Part shown: positions 46,933-64,000 of the stretch, piece by piece
Layout of the letters: every line of letters starts with the position of its first letter
How positions within the stretch are numbered: the first letter of the stretch is position 1
Assembly (NCBI RefSeq): GCF_024713945.1
Contig: NC_134678.1
Location: 6,138,001 to 6,202,000, forward strand
Direction of reading: 5' to 3'
Source of the DNA: Dermatophagoides farinae
Taxonomy: Eukaryota; Arthropoda; Arachnida; Sarcoptiformes; Pyroglyphidae
Length of the DNA stretch: 64,000 bases
Translations under genes and position numbers: made by a program
Notes under the pieces: generated by a model
The model's database searches: none
What the model saw: the letters and a program-made list of their open reading frames with translations, nothing else
What the model was told of the DNA's origin: nothing

Positions 46933-49906
46933 ATGAATCTTTTATCCACTCAATTATTATCATCAATAATTCTTTCATTTTTCTCCTCTATAATATGTAT
47001 GTCGGAGAGAGAAAGAATCACTTTAAGGTAAATAAAAAACTTTGTTTTTTTTCACAGAATTTTACTAATATAAGCTTTGTCGATTTGTAGAAATGAAGTT
47101 CGTGAAATGTTTACACATTCATATGATTCTTATATGAATTATGCTTATCCAGCCGATGAATTGATGCCTTTGTCCTGTAAGGGACGTTTTCGTGGTGTTG
47201 AAATCTCTCGTGGAGATGTTGATGATGCCTTAGGAAATTTTTCTCTTACATTGATCGACACATTAGACACTCTAGCGGTAATTGAATAAAATTTCATTCT
47301 AGTTAAATTTAAAAATTATAATTATTACAGATAATGGGAAATTATTCGGAGTTTGAAAAAGCCATAAGTCTGGTGATCAATGATGTAACTTTTGATTCCG
47401 ATATTGTTGTTTCAGTTTTTGAAACGAATATCCGTGTATTAGGTGGATTACTATCAGCCCATGTTCTTGCTCAAGATATTCAAAAGAAACACCATCTTCT
47501 CGGATGGTATGATAATCAATTATTATCAATGGCTAAGGATATTGGCCACAGACTAATAGCTGCCTTCAATTCAACTACAGGAATCCCTCATCCTAGAGTA
47601 AATTTTATTATAACTATTGTATAACAATTTTAAAATATAAATCTGTGAAATATTTTCTAGGTCAATCTTAAATATGGGATGAATTCTTTCAAAATTGGTC
47701 CTCTCAAAGAGACTTGTACAGCTTGTGCTGGATCAATGATTTTAGAATTCGCAGCACTAAGCCGATTGACTGGCGATTCTATTTTTGAGGTATATGATGC
47801 GTATTTATCTTAATTCCATTCACAATTTTCAATATAATTCATAACAGATAAAAGCACGAAAAGCAATGGATTATCTTTGGAGTCAACGACATCGTCAATC
47901 AGATCTGGTCGGAAACATTATTAATATTGATACTGGAGATTGGATTCGTAAAGAATCTGGCGTAGGAGCAGGCATCGATTCTTACTATGAATATTGTCTT
48001 AAAACATACATTTTGCTAGGAGATGAAAAATATTTAGATCGTTTTAATCGCCACTATGCTAGCATTATGAAATATATTAGTAATGGACCTTTTCTTATCG
48101 ATGTTCATATGCATCGACCACATAATCAAGCAAAGAATTTCATGGATTCTTTATTAGCCTTTTGGCCTGGATTACAAGTGCTAAAAGGAGATCTAAAACC
48201 GGCAATTGAAACACATGAAATTTTATATCAAATTACTCAAAAACATAGTTTTCTTCCTGAAGCATTCACAATGGATTTCAATATTCATTGGCCTCATCAT
48301 CCATTACGACCTGAATTTATTGAAAGTACTTATTTTCTCTATTTAGCTACTAGAGACAATCATTATTTGGATGTTGGAAAAGATGTATTGAAAAACTTGC
48401 AAAATTATACTCGTGTCCATTGTGGCTATGCGGCTGTGAACGACGTACGGACTAAAAAAAAGGAAGATCGAATGGATTCTTTTTTTCTGGCTGAAACACT
48501 CAAATATTTATATTTATTGTTTAGTGAAAAACATGAAATTGGTAAACAATTATTAATGAATTGTCTATATACAATATTAATTTTCACAATTTCTCCATAT
48601 AGAATTTAATTTGGATGATTATGTGTTCACAACGGAAGCACATTTTCTACCACTTTCATTGGCCTATGCGAACAATACTTATAAAAGTTTTTCCAAATTT
48701 TCACGTAAAAATTATCTATTTTCTGATTCTGATTACAATTGTCCTACAACAAAGGAATCATTGCGAAAAAGCAATCTTTACGACAACAATATGGACAATT
48801 TAAGTTATTTTAAAATATTACGAATGCAAGTACGAGATTTAGTCTCGAATCGTGATCCACGTTCATCGAAAACTAAAATTTCCCGTCCACCAAGAATACG
48901 AGCCGCACAATTTTCAGCATCAAAAAGTGATCACATAGATCTTGTAAAACAATTGGGCATTAATGTGATAATACTGAAAGATGGTCGCGTTAAATTGATT
49001 CATGATTCTACAATGGCTCAATCATTAGAAGCAGCTGAAGAAGGTGTTCATTTTATGCAAGAAATGATCTCACTATCACAACAACAGCGGCAATATGAAC
49101 AACGATTGCGTACAGTTTCGTTCATTCTTTCCAAGACCATCAAAGTTTCATTATTGGCTGGACCAGCTCAATTTGGTTACGATTTCAATTCCGATAAAAG
49201 CCACATCGAAGGAACGATTATCAAATTGAATCCATTTGATGGCTGCAATATTGACGAAATTACTACCGATATTAAAAATCAAATCGTATTAGTTCAAAGA
49301 GGCAATTGTATGTTTGTAGAAAAAGCTCGAAATATTCAAAATCTTGGAGCCATCGGTATGATTGTGGTGGATAATGTTGAAAATAGCAGTTCAAAAAATT
49401 TGCCAATGTTTTCAATGTCCGGTGATGGAATAAATGACGTTAAAATTCATTCCGTTTTTCTCTATTCAGAAGATGCTAAAATTTTGTTTAACGCAATGGA
49501 AGAAAATCCAAACATGAAAGTCAAATTAGATATTCATCATGACGAGGAGATTGTTTCAGTTAATGGATCCAATTCGAATAATGAGGATGAAAATGATTCA
49601 ACTCAGACTTCCACTGTCAGTAACAATTATAATATGCAAGATATGATATCGAATTTGTTTAAAACAGATAAACTTAGATTTGATCTATTATCGGTGATAA
49701 ATTTTAAAAATTTGAATGCCGATCATTCCAACATGTTCATGTCGTTGTTAAAGAACATTGCTCTTCCCATTGTAACGAAAATGAAAAATGAAAATATTGA
49801 ATCTGATAATGAAAAAAAAATCGAAAACATGAAATGCTGGAATCCCCACCGAAAATCTAATCACTTTATTCATTTCATGAAGAATTCATTATATACATGT
49901 TATTAG
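46933..49906 (+). CDS. EDEM3: ER degradation-enhancing mannosidase-like protein 3 (EDEM3)
   Basis: ER-lumen GH47 mannosidase that trims N-glycans of misfolded proteins and directs them to ERAD. Exons 46933..47027, 47091..47277, 47331..47597, 47661..47789, 47848..48541, 48603..49906; 2676 nt, 891 aa. The N-terminus is a signal peptide (about residues 1-23). The GH47 domain (about residues 35-480) has [122 protein letters not shown] and [11 protein letters not shown] protease-associated (PA) domain follows at about residues 630-730 ([30 protein letters not shown]), which separates EDEM3 from EDEM1/2. No KDEL-type tail is seen at the C-terminus, which ends KNSLYTCY. Confidence 0.94.
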
Positions 49907-50114
49907 AAGATAACACAATGTGATATACAATTTTTTGTTCAAGTGATAATAATTATTAATCAAATCAATCAAGAATTATATTTGCTTTTACAAATATATA
50001 TCTAATATCTAATATTATTATTATTATTATTACCAATTAATGTTAATGTCACTAATATTGAGAAAAACAAATTGTGTACATAAATTTTGTATTTGTATAA
50101 TCATTAACCAATAA

Positions 50115-57092
<6,978 letters not shown>

Positions 57093-57387
57093 GATAAAGA
57101 TAAAAATTCGAACGCGAATTGTCTGTCAAAAATCGGTCAAGTAAACACTATTTGAAAGAATCAACAAATTAGTATGAAATGAATGACAATTTCTAACTTT
57201 AATGAGCCAAGGATAAAATATGCGCTATATATATTTTTTCCTGTTCCATAATAAAACTAGCGAAGAGAATGCAGTATATAGAAATAGAATACAGAATTCA
57301 TATGCAATGAATAAGACTACCACTTTTAATTCATAAAGATTGATTGAATTTTTAAAATTCATACAAAAATACAAATTAAATTTTTTT

Positions 57388-58343
57388 TTAAAACATTAAA
57401 TTTAATCCACCATCTACGACCATAATGGTTCCCGTAATAAATGATGATGTACCAAGAAAATAGACGGCGTTGGCCACTTCTTCTGCTGAGCCAATTCTTT
57501 GCAATGGAATTATTTTTTCATAATTTTGTATCTGTTCAGCTTTCATACTCAAATTAGTCATATCAGTATTGATGAATCCTTTTTCATAAAAAATAGATTA
57601 GTTATTGATATAGATTTGAATTTTTGTTTAAATTACCTGGCGAAATCATATTGACACGGACATTTTTTGCACTCAATTCTTTAGCGAATGATTTGGTGAA
57701 TCCAATAAGTCCAGCTTTGGAAGCGGAATAGACAGTCTGGCCAATGTTTCCATGAGAACCAACTATACTGCCTATATGTTTATCATAACTTGAATATAAT
57801 CATCATTAAAATTTTCATCTATCAATTACCAATATTGATGATTGAACCATTTTTTTGTCTAACCATTTGTTTGCTTAATAATTTTGTGATTAGAATGGCA
57901 CTAATTAAATTTGTATTTATCACATTATAAATATCGTCAAGTTTCGTTGAAAATAATAATTTGTTTAATGTTATACCGGCCGAATTGACTAGAACATCAA
58001 TTTGTTCATTTCTTTTATTCACCATCTCATTCAACGTTTGACATGTTCGAATGACATTGTTTTCATTGGATACATCACAAATCTGATAATCAATACAAAC
58101 ATCATTCGAATGATTCTGTTTATGGAAATATTTTTTTAAGGTTGCTGCACTTTTGACTAAATTTTCTTCATTTTTCGATACAAGTGTTACATTGAATGAA
58201 TTTTCCTATTTTCCATCATAACAATAACATATAATGAAGAGTTTAACGAATTATTAATTTAGGAATAAATTTACCAGAAATTTTTTACCAATAGCAAATC
58301 CAATGCCACGAGATCCTCCGATTATAATAGCATTCGGTGCCAT
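57388..58343 (-). CDS. CBR4: Carbonyl reductase 4 / mitochondrial 3-oxoacyl-ACP reductase subunit
   Basis: Short-chain dehydrogenase; CBR4 pairs with HSD17B8 as the 3-ketoacyl-ACP reductase of mitochondrial fatty-acid synthesis. Exons 58275..58343, 57830..58205, 57637..57771, 57388..57578; 771 nt, 256 aa. The cofactor motif [14 protein letters not shown] has Gly-Gly-Ser as in CBR4 (VFGGSRGIG). [12 protein letters not shown], the catalytic Ser in GSIVGSHGN, the [11 protein letters not shown] triad (Tyr-x3-Lys) and [12 protein letters not shown], then [11 protein letters not shown], complete the SDR set. The best match is CBR4 rather than bacterial FabG, but the SDR family is large. It lies 295 bp downstream of the unc-13 start on the same strand and head-to-head with HDAC1. 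Confidence 0.88.
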
Positions 58344-58683
58344 ATGAGGTTGGATTGATTAATTTTTAATTGAGAAATTAATTTCAATGATGATGATGAT
58401 AATAATAAATATAATTAGAAAATAGTTTGTCAGGAATTGGGTATCATAATTTATGAACAAGCCATTAAAATTCGATATTCGGCTTTGCCATTGTGTGCTC
58501 GCGCCACTCAATTTTGCTTTGAAGCATTGTTTCAAAAGAGGAGGCCGCACACACAATTACAACACACACACACAGTGTTGTGTTTGACAATATAGAATAT
58601 CTATTTCGATTCACCATAATTTGGTTTCATTGTGAAAATCATTTGTCATTAGAAAATTCATCAGATTAACACCTAGATCAACG
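58344..58683. promoter_or_regulatory. Divergent promoter spacer CBR4 / HDAC1
   Basis: 340 bp between outward-facing start codons, with a short AAT/CAT stretch, a CG-bearing segment at about 58495-58550 and (CA)n near 58562-58575. Both promoters must lie here; no defined site recognised. Confidence 0.5.
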
Positions 58684-60505
58684 ATGACATCTTCAGCCGG
58701 TCAATCAAAAAAACGTGTTTGCTATTATTATGATGGTGATATTGGAAATTATTATTATGGCCAAGGACATCCAATGAAACCACATCGAATTCGTATGGCT
58801 CATAATTTGATTCTTAATTATGGTCTTTATAGAAAAATGGAAATATATGTATGTTTATAGTGAAATGAATCGATTTTTATTTGTAAATTATTGTAAATCA
58901 TTTTTTTATATTAATATAGCGGCCGCATAAAGCGACTCAAGAGGAAATGACCAAATACCATAGCGATGATTACATCCGATTTTTAAAAAGCATTCGTCCG
59001 GATAACATGAGCGAATATAATAAACAGATGCAAAGATGTGAGAATTTTGTTGAATTTTATTTTATTTTGTAAGAATAACGTAATTTTTTTATTTTTCATC
59101 AACAATTATAGTCAATGTCGGTGAGGATTGTCCTGTTTTTGATGGTCTCTATGAATTCTGTCAACTTTCGGCCGGTGGCTCGGTTGCTGGAGCGGTAAAA
59201 CTCAATAAACAAGCAACTGATATTGCTATAAATTGGGGCGGTGGATTGCATCACGCGAAAAAATCTGAAGCTTCTGGATTTTGCTATGTAAACGATATTG
59301 TATTAGCCATATTGGAATTGCTTAAATATCATCAACGTGTACTTTACATTGATATCGATATTCATCATGGTGATGGAGTTGAAGAGGCATTCTATACCAC
59401 TGATCGTGTCATGACAGCTTCTTTTCATAAGTATGGTGAATATTTTCCTGGAACTGGCGATCTTCGCGACATTGGTGCTGGTAAAGGCAAATATTATGCT
59501 GTCAATTTTCCACTACGCGATGGCATCGATGACGAAGCCTATGAAGGAATTTTCAAACCTTTGATCTCAAAAGTTAGCTCATTTTTATATACTCGAATTA
59601 TAATGTTTTAAAAATGATATTCCTTATCAATTAGGTTATCGAAATGTTTCAACCAAGCGCCATTGTTTTGCAATGTGGCGCCGATTCTCTTTCTGGAGAT
59701 CGTTTAGGTTGCTTTAATCTTACGTTAAAAGGTCATGGCAAATGTGTTGAATTTGTTAAAAAATTCAATTTGCCTCTTTTATTGGTCGGTGGTGGTGGCT
59801 ATACTATACGTAATGTTGCACGCTGTTGGACCTATGAAACGGCAGTAGCTTTGGATACAGAAGTATCTAATGGTTTGTTTATTTGATGTTTATGACAAAT
59901 CTTTGATCTAATGACTATTTTCCTACAGAATTACCTTACAATGATTACTTTGAATATTTTGGTCCAGATTTCAAACTTCATATCAGTTCATCAAATATGA
60001 CTAATGCAAATTCTCCGGATTACCTGGAAAAGATAAAGTAATTTGAAATGAATTTCAAATTATAATTAGTTATTACTTATTATTGTTTTCTTGTAGAACT
60101 CGTTTATTCGAGAATCTTCGTATGTTGCCTCATGCCCCTGGTGTACAATCACAAGCTATTCCTGAAGATGCTGTTGATGTTGAAATGGAAGATGAGGATG
60201 AAAAACAGAACCCAGAGGAACGTATCAGCATTAGAGCATCGGAAAAAAGAATCTCGAATGAAAATGAACATTCCGATAGCGAAGATGAAGGTGACAATCG
60301 AAAAGATTCACGAAATTATAAAAAATCCAAGAAAGTAAAAACCGAAAGCAATTCCAATAATGAAAAGGATAAAAAAGAATCGAATGAGAGTAATGAAAAA
60401 TCTGCTACGAATACTGCTTCTTCTACTGGTTCGGGTGCAACAAACTCTGAAACTACACCTGCTACCATTGTAATCAACACCGAAAATACTGAAGATAAAA
60501 AATGA
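58684..60505 (+). CDS. HDAC1: Class I histone deacetylase (HDAC1/2, Rpd3)
   Basis: Catalytic subunit of Sin3, NuRD and CoREST complexes. Exons 58684..58848, 58920..59037, 59112..59572, 59635..59872, 59929..60037, 60097..60505; 1500 nt, 499 aa. The N-terminus [20 protein letters not shown] and [15 protein letters not shown] are nearly identical to HDAC1/2. Active-site residues are in [20 protein letters not shown] (the two His), [14 protein letters not shown] (zinc-binding Asp and His) and [20 protein letters not shown] (Tyr and the release channel). The C-terminal tail of about 130 residues is acidic (VEMEDEDEK), then Lys/Ser/Thr-rich with basic clusters ([10 protein letters not shown]) typical of the HDAC1/2 nuclear tail. 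Convergent with the neurexin-like gene, 125 bp between stop codons. Confidence 0.96.
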
Positions 60506-60630
60506 GCCAATTCCTATTAAATAAATTATTCATTTTTTAGCATCAAAAAACCCAATTTCTACATATATTACACATTTCTGATAATTTTAAATTAAATTTC
60601 ATTTTATTTCGAATATTTTCTCTCTCATTT

Positions 60631-63600
60631 TCACATATAATTTTTTTCGATTTTTACTTGATTTTTATGGAAAAATGGTGTTTCACCTTGAAATTTGAGT
60701 AGACGATATCTTTTTTCTATTTTCCGTAAATAGATTGCAACACAAATCATAACAATGGATAGATAAATAATGCTTATGATAATCACAATGTTCGATTTGC
60801 TCATGTAAACTTGTTCAGTGTTTTCATCATTTTTCATTCTAAAAGATACTAATGATGGTTTTGGACGATTTAGCCAAATTTCTACTCGATTTAACAAGGT
60901 TAATGTTTGATCAGTTCTCATGAGTGGTACATTGATTTTTTGCTGTATTTTAAATGATGAACAAATTCCTTGTTTGATTGGTCCGTTTACTTTTACATCG
61001 TTCAAACCAGATCTGATTCCAAATGCCGATTCAAAAGGATCAATTTTTATTTCATCCAATATAATGTTTATGTCTAAAGAATCCAATAAAATAGATGAAA
61101 CTAAATGATCATGAACAAATGTATTTAGACTAACTTGATATACAGCCACGAAAACTGGGCATTGAACTGAAGTTTTGATTATTGATCCGGCTAGAACCAA
61201 TAACTATGATATTCTCATCAGTGTTTGTAATGGGTTTCTGTAATTCTTTGTAATGTTCGTCCATCACAAAAATTATACTGTCCACCTATAGAATTGAATC
61301 GAATGTTATAAATTGAAAATATATATATGTTTAAGCTTTTCAATAATCATTTACTATTATCTGGGCGGATTTGTCATCTCTTGTATATCGAACCCAATGT
61401 CGATATGAATCGGAAAAATTGTCCTCTTCACTCTCTATAATTTTTGAATCTTAATATTGCCAAATTATTAATAAAGAAATTTAATCAGATATACATAGAA
61501 ACTTACAAATTTCATGTCCATCATCTTCTTCCACAAACATTTTTCCATTAGGCAATAGTGCAATATGTAAAAATCGTGTGCTATTAGCGTACCGGATCAT
61601 GAACAAAGTTGCTCCTTCCATATTCGGTGAAGAGAATGCAAATGATATATCGATGTGATTGAAATCCATGATTTTATTGTCAAGATAATAGATAACACTG
61701 GAATCTTTTTCAAAATGAGCTCCAATATCAATATCACATGCTTCGCCACGATATGATGTGTAATCACAATCACAAATGGTTGATTCATGTTCCCAGTCTT
61801 CAGTACATGTACCACCATTGTTGCAAGGTAGATTATCACAGAGCATTTTACATCCAACTTTGATGAGATCACTTCTAGTAGTATTTTGTTCCTTTATCTC
61901 GGTAGCCAATTTTTCGAGATCAAAAAGTTTTCCACCAATCTTCAGGCCTTGAATACAGCCCACGAAACCTGGAATCGAATTAATTAGCTCCGAAGATTCG
62001 ATGCTTCCGATGAAAATCTCATTTTTGCTGGCTGTTGAATTGAATCTGATCATATGATCAGTTTCGATATCGAACAATGATAAATCAGTTGATTCATGAT
62101 TGTCTTTTATCAATTTCACCACGTATGGTATAATTATAGAATTTTTATTCACAGTGAATACAGTATGATTCTGAAGACGTGCAATATGGATTTGAACAGG
62201 ATGACCATTGGTTAAAATATTTCCGATATCAATTTTACGAGTAATAATTTTTTGATGAAAATTATAAATCAACACGACACTTGTTCCATCGGCAATATGA
62301 ATTTGTATAAAGTTTTTATAAACATCATGAATGAAAAGTAACAATGCAAATGATTTATGCGTCCGAAAGCTGAGAATAATATCATTTTTTAAAATAGATT
62401 TGATTTCATCCGAAGAAAATTCTTTCTGAAGATATGTTGCCGATTTTATAGTGATAGCTATCATAAAATTAGATTATTATAATTACATTGATTTATTGAT
62501 CAATTACCATTCGTATTGAGATTGTTTTCACAATTTGTACCGCTATGTGCGATAGGATTAGCACATCGACATCGATATGAGCCCCATAATTCCACACATA
62601 TTGCTTGATTTTGACATAAATTTGGTTTACAATAGGGTCGACAACCTGATTCAATACTAGGATACCTGTTTCAAATTATATAATTAATAATTAAATTGAT
62701 TAAATTTTTTTTAATTACTAACCTAGCAACGCTAAGATATTGATGAAGATTAATGATGTTATCGTCAAGCACCAACCCCCGTAGACATCCGATAAAACCA
62801 AGCGTTATTTTTAATCCACGAAAATATCTGATAGGTGCTCCACCAACATATAGTTTACCATCAAAATCGATAAATTGATCATTTTCATTTAGATAGAGTA
62901 TTCTAAAATTTTGATTTATCGAAACTCTAAATATTTATGGGAAAAAAATATATAAGATTTCGTATCATCATTAGACATTAATTTTTTTTTCACCTCATTT
63001 GAGTTTCATCTCGTTCAATTAGTACATGTTGCCATTGACCACAATTCAAACATCGGCTTGATGAGACGGTTACATTAAATTTTCGATTTCGTAGACAATA
63101 TTCAAAGCTGATTTCATTTTCACTGATTATGGTTGCTTTGAAATAAGTAGAAGTTGTTTCCAAATGTGACTGAAAAAATATAACTGCCTCATTGGCCGTT
63201 GTCTTGAAACTAATTGCCATTTCTTTGCCTTTCCATCCGGGAACTTCTAAATAGGATTGTTTTGTTTTGAATGTAATTTCATACTTTTGGGTATCTATTT
63301 GAAAAAAAGGTTACTGCTCCAATGTTACCATTGAAATTCATTTGAATCACATACCTAAATCTTTACAAGATAAATTTCCCAAATAAAGATGTGCTTCCGA
63401 ATCCCAGCTTGAATTTGGAAACTGAAGAAAAAACATTTTCGTTATGCCAACATCATCTTTTTCAGTCAAATATCCGTCGTCATGTTTCCATCCAGGTATA
63501 TTAATTGCATCACAATTACAATCAAGATCTTGATCAGCACATTGGTTTTCTCTTCGACTTTTAGCATTGCATTGGCAACCCTTGGATCTACCACTATCTA

Positions 63601-64000
63601 AACGAATTAATTTATGTTCTGGTTTGATTGCATATAGCAACGTATAAGTCGACAAACTAATTTGAAATTAGTTTCATTTTTAAAATTTTCAAAACAACCA
63701 TAGATACCTTAATGGAGCATTATTACATTCATATCGAATATATTGTTTGCATCTATCTGATCGTTGAACAAATAAACGCAACATTTCTCGATTAAAATCA
63801 CGATAGAATACATCCATATAATGATTGCCTTTCTGTCCTTTCTCTCGAACAATCTATTGATTTGAAAAAAATTAATGTTAATTAAAACTCATTCTGAATG
63901 TATGACATAAAAAAAATACCAACCACTTGATGTTGAATATTATGTTCGATTACAGTATTAATAATCGTTGATGTTTTATTAGGTCCATTTGAAACATTAC
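60631..64000 (-). CDS. axo: Axotactin/CASPR-type neurexin-superfamily membrane protein, 3' part
   Basis: C-terminal 950 residues of a neuronal or septate-junction adhesion protein; the 5' part is outside the window. Exons 63924..64000, 63708..63853, 63355..63656, 62994..63294, 62723..62926, 62508..62665, 61507..62457, 61355..61449, 61135..61285, 60631..61100. Order: fibrinogen-like segment (CKQYIRYECNN, CDAINIPGWKHDDGYLTEKD), LamG, EGF (CKPNLCQNQAICVELWGSYR), LamG (GFVGCIQGLKIGG), second EGF (CDNLPCNNGGTCTEDWEHES), LamG (MPSFRGCIS), one membrane helix (IVIIISIIYLSIVMICVAIY) and a short basic tail. CASPR/Nrx-IV has one EGF and one LamG fewer after the fibrinogen part, so axotactin is the better guess. 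The tail lacks an obvious PDZ-binding or protein-4.1 motif of CASPR. The final LamG is split by a 34-nt intron. Confidence 0.78.

Overview
The window is nuclear DNA from an arthropod with a compact, AT-rich genome, most likely a chelicerate and probably an acariform mite. The evidence is animal-specific genes with GT-AG introns mostly of 45-100 nt, spacers full of (CA)n, (CAT)n, (AAT)n and poly-A/T tracts, and an invertebrate gene set (TR2/TR4-HR78 nuclear receptor, unc-13, an axotactin/CASPR-type neurexin). The species assignment is inference. I see no bacterial operons, CRISPR arrays, convincing tRNAs or recognisable mobile elements.

Left part (1-20.6 kb): 5' end of signal peptide peptidase (-), INTS4 (+), ICln/CLNS1A (-) with a whole intronless TR2/TR4-type nuclear receptor inside its 4.9-kb second intron on the same strand, BPNT2 (+), an R7-family RGS protein (+), UBE2C (-) and UFSP2 (+). 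Middle (20.9-35 kb): a BUBR1-like checkpoint protein with a degenerate kinase domain (+), ERCC2/XPD (-), GTF2H5 (+) and, 12 nt after its stop codon, ZNHIT1 (+), then HINT3 (+), a heparan sulfate 3-O-sulfotransferase (+) and a PDE7-type phosphodiesterase (-). From 35.0 to 39.3 kb there is a low-complexity stretch in which I find no gene. Right part (39-64 kb): ZC3H14/Nab2 (-), a PAG/Cbp-like tyrosine-rich membrane adaptor (+), CCDC124 (+), dystrobrevin (-), EDEM3 (+), unc-13 (-), CBR4 (-), HDAC1/2 (+) and the 3' part of an axotactin/CASPR-like neurexin (-), which runs off the end.

Organisation: many neighbours alternate in orientation. Start codons of divergent pairs are only 178-684 bp apart (SPP/INTS4, UBE2C/UFSP2, XPD/GTF2H5, ZC3H14/PAG-like, dystrobrevin/EDEM3, CBR4/HDAC1). 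Convergent pairs have stop codons 44-210 bp apart, so their 3' UTRs must nearly touch or overlap. The clearest functional link is XPD and GTF2H5, two TFIIH subunits fired from one 178-bp spacer, with the chromatin factor ZNHIT1 apparently on the same transcript as GTF2H5. I assembled exon models by hand from splice sites and family similarity. Summed exon lengths are multiples of three for every complete gene except HINT3 and the 3-O-sulfotransferase, which each carry one excess base. I found no clearly new multi-gene system; the most notable observations concern gene architecture.
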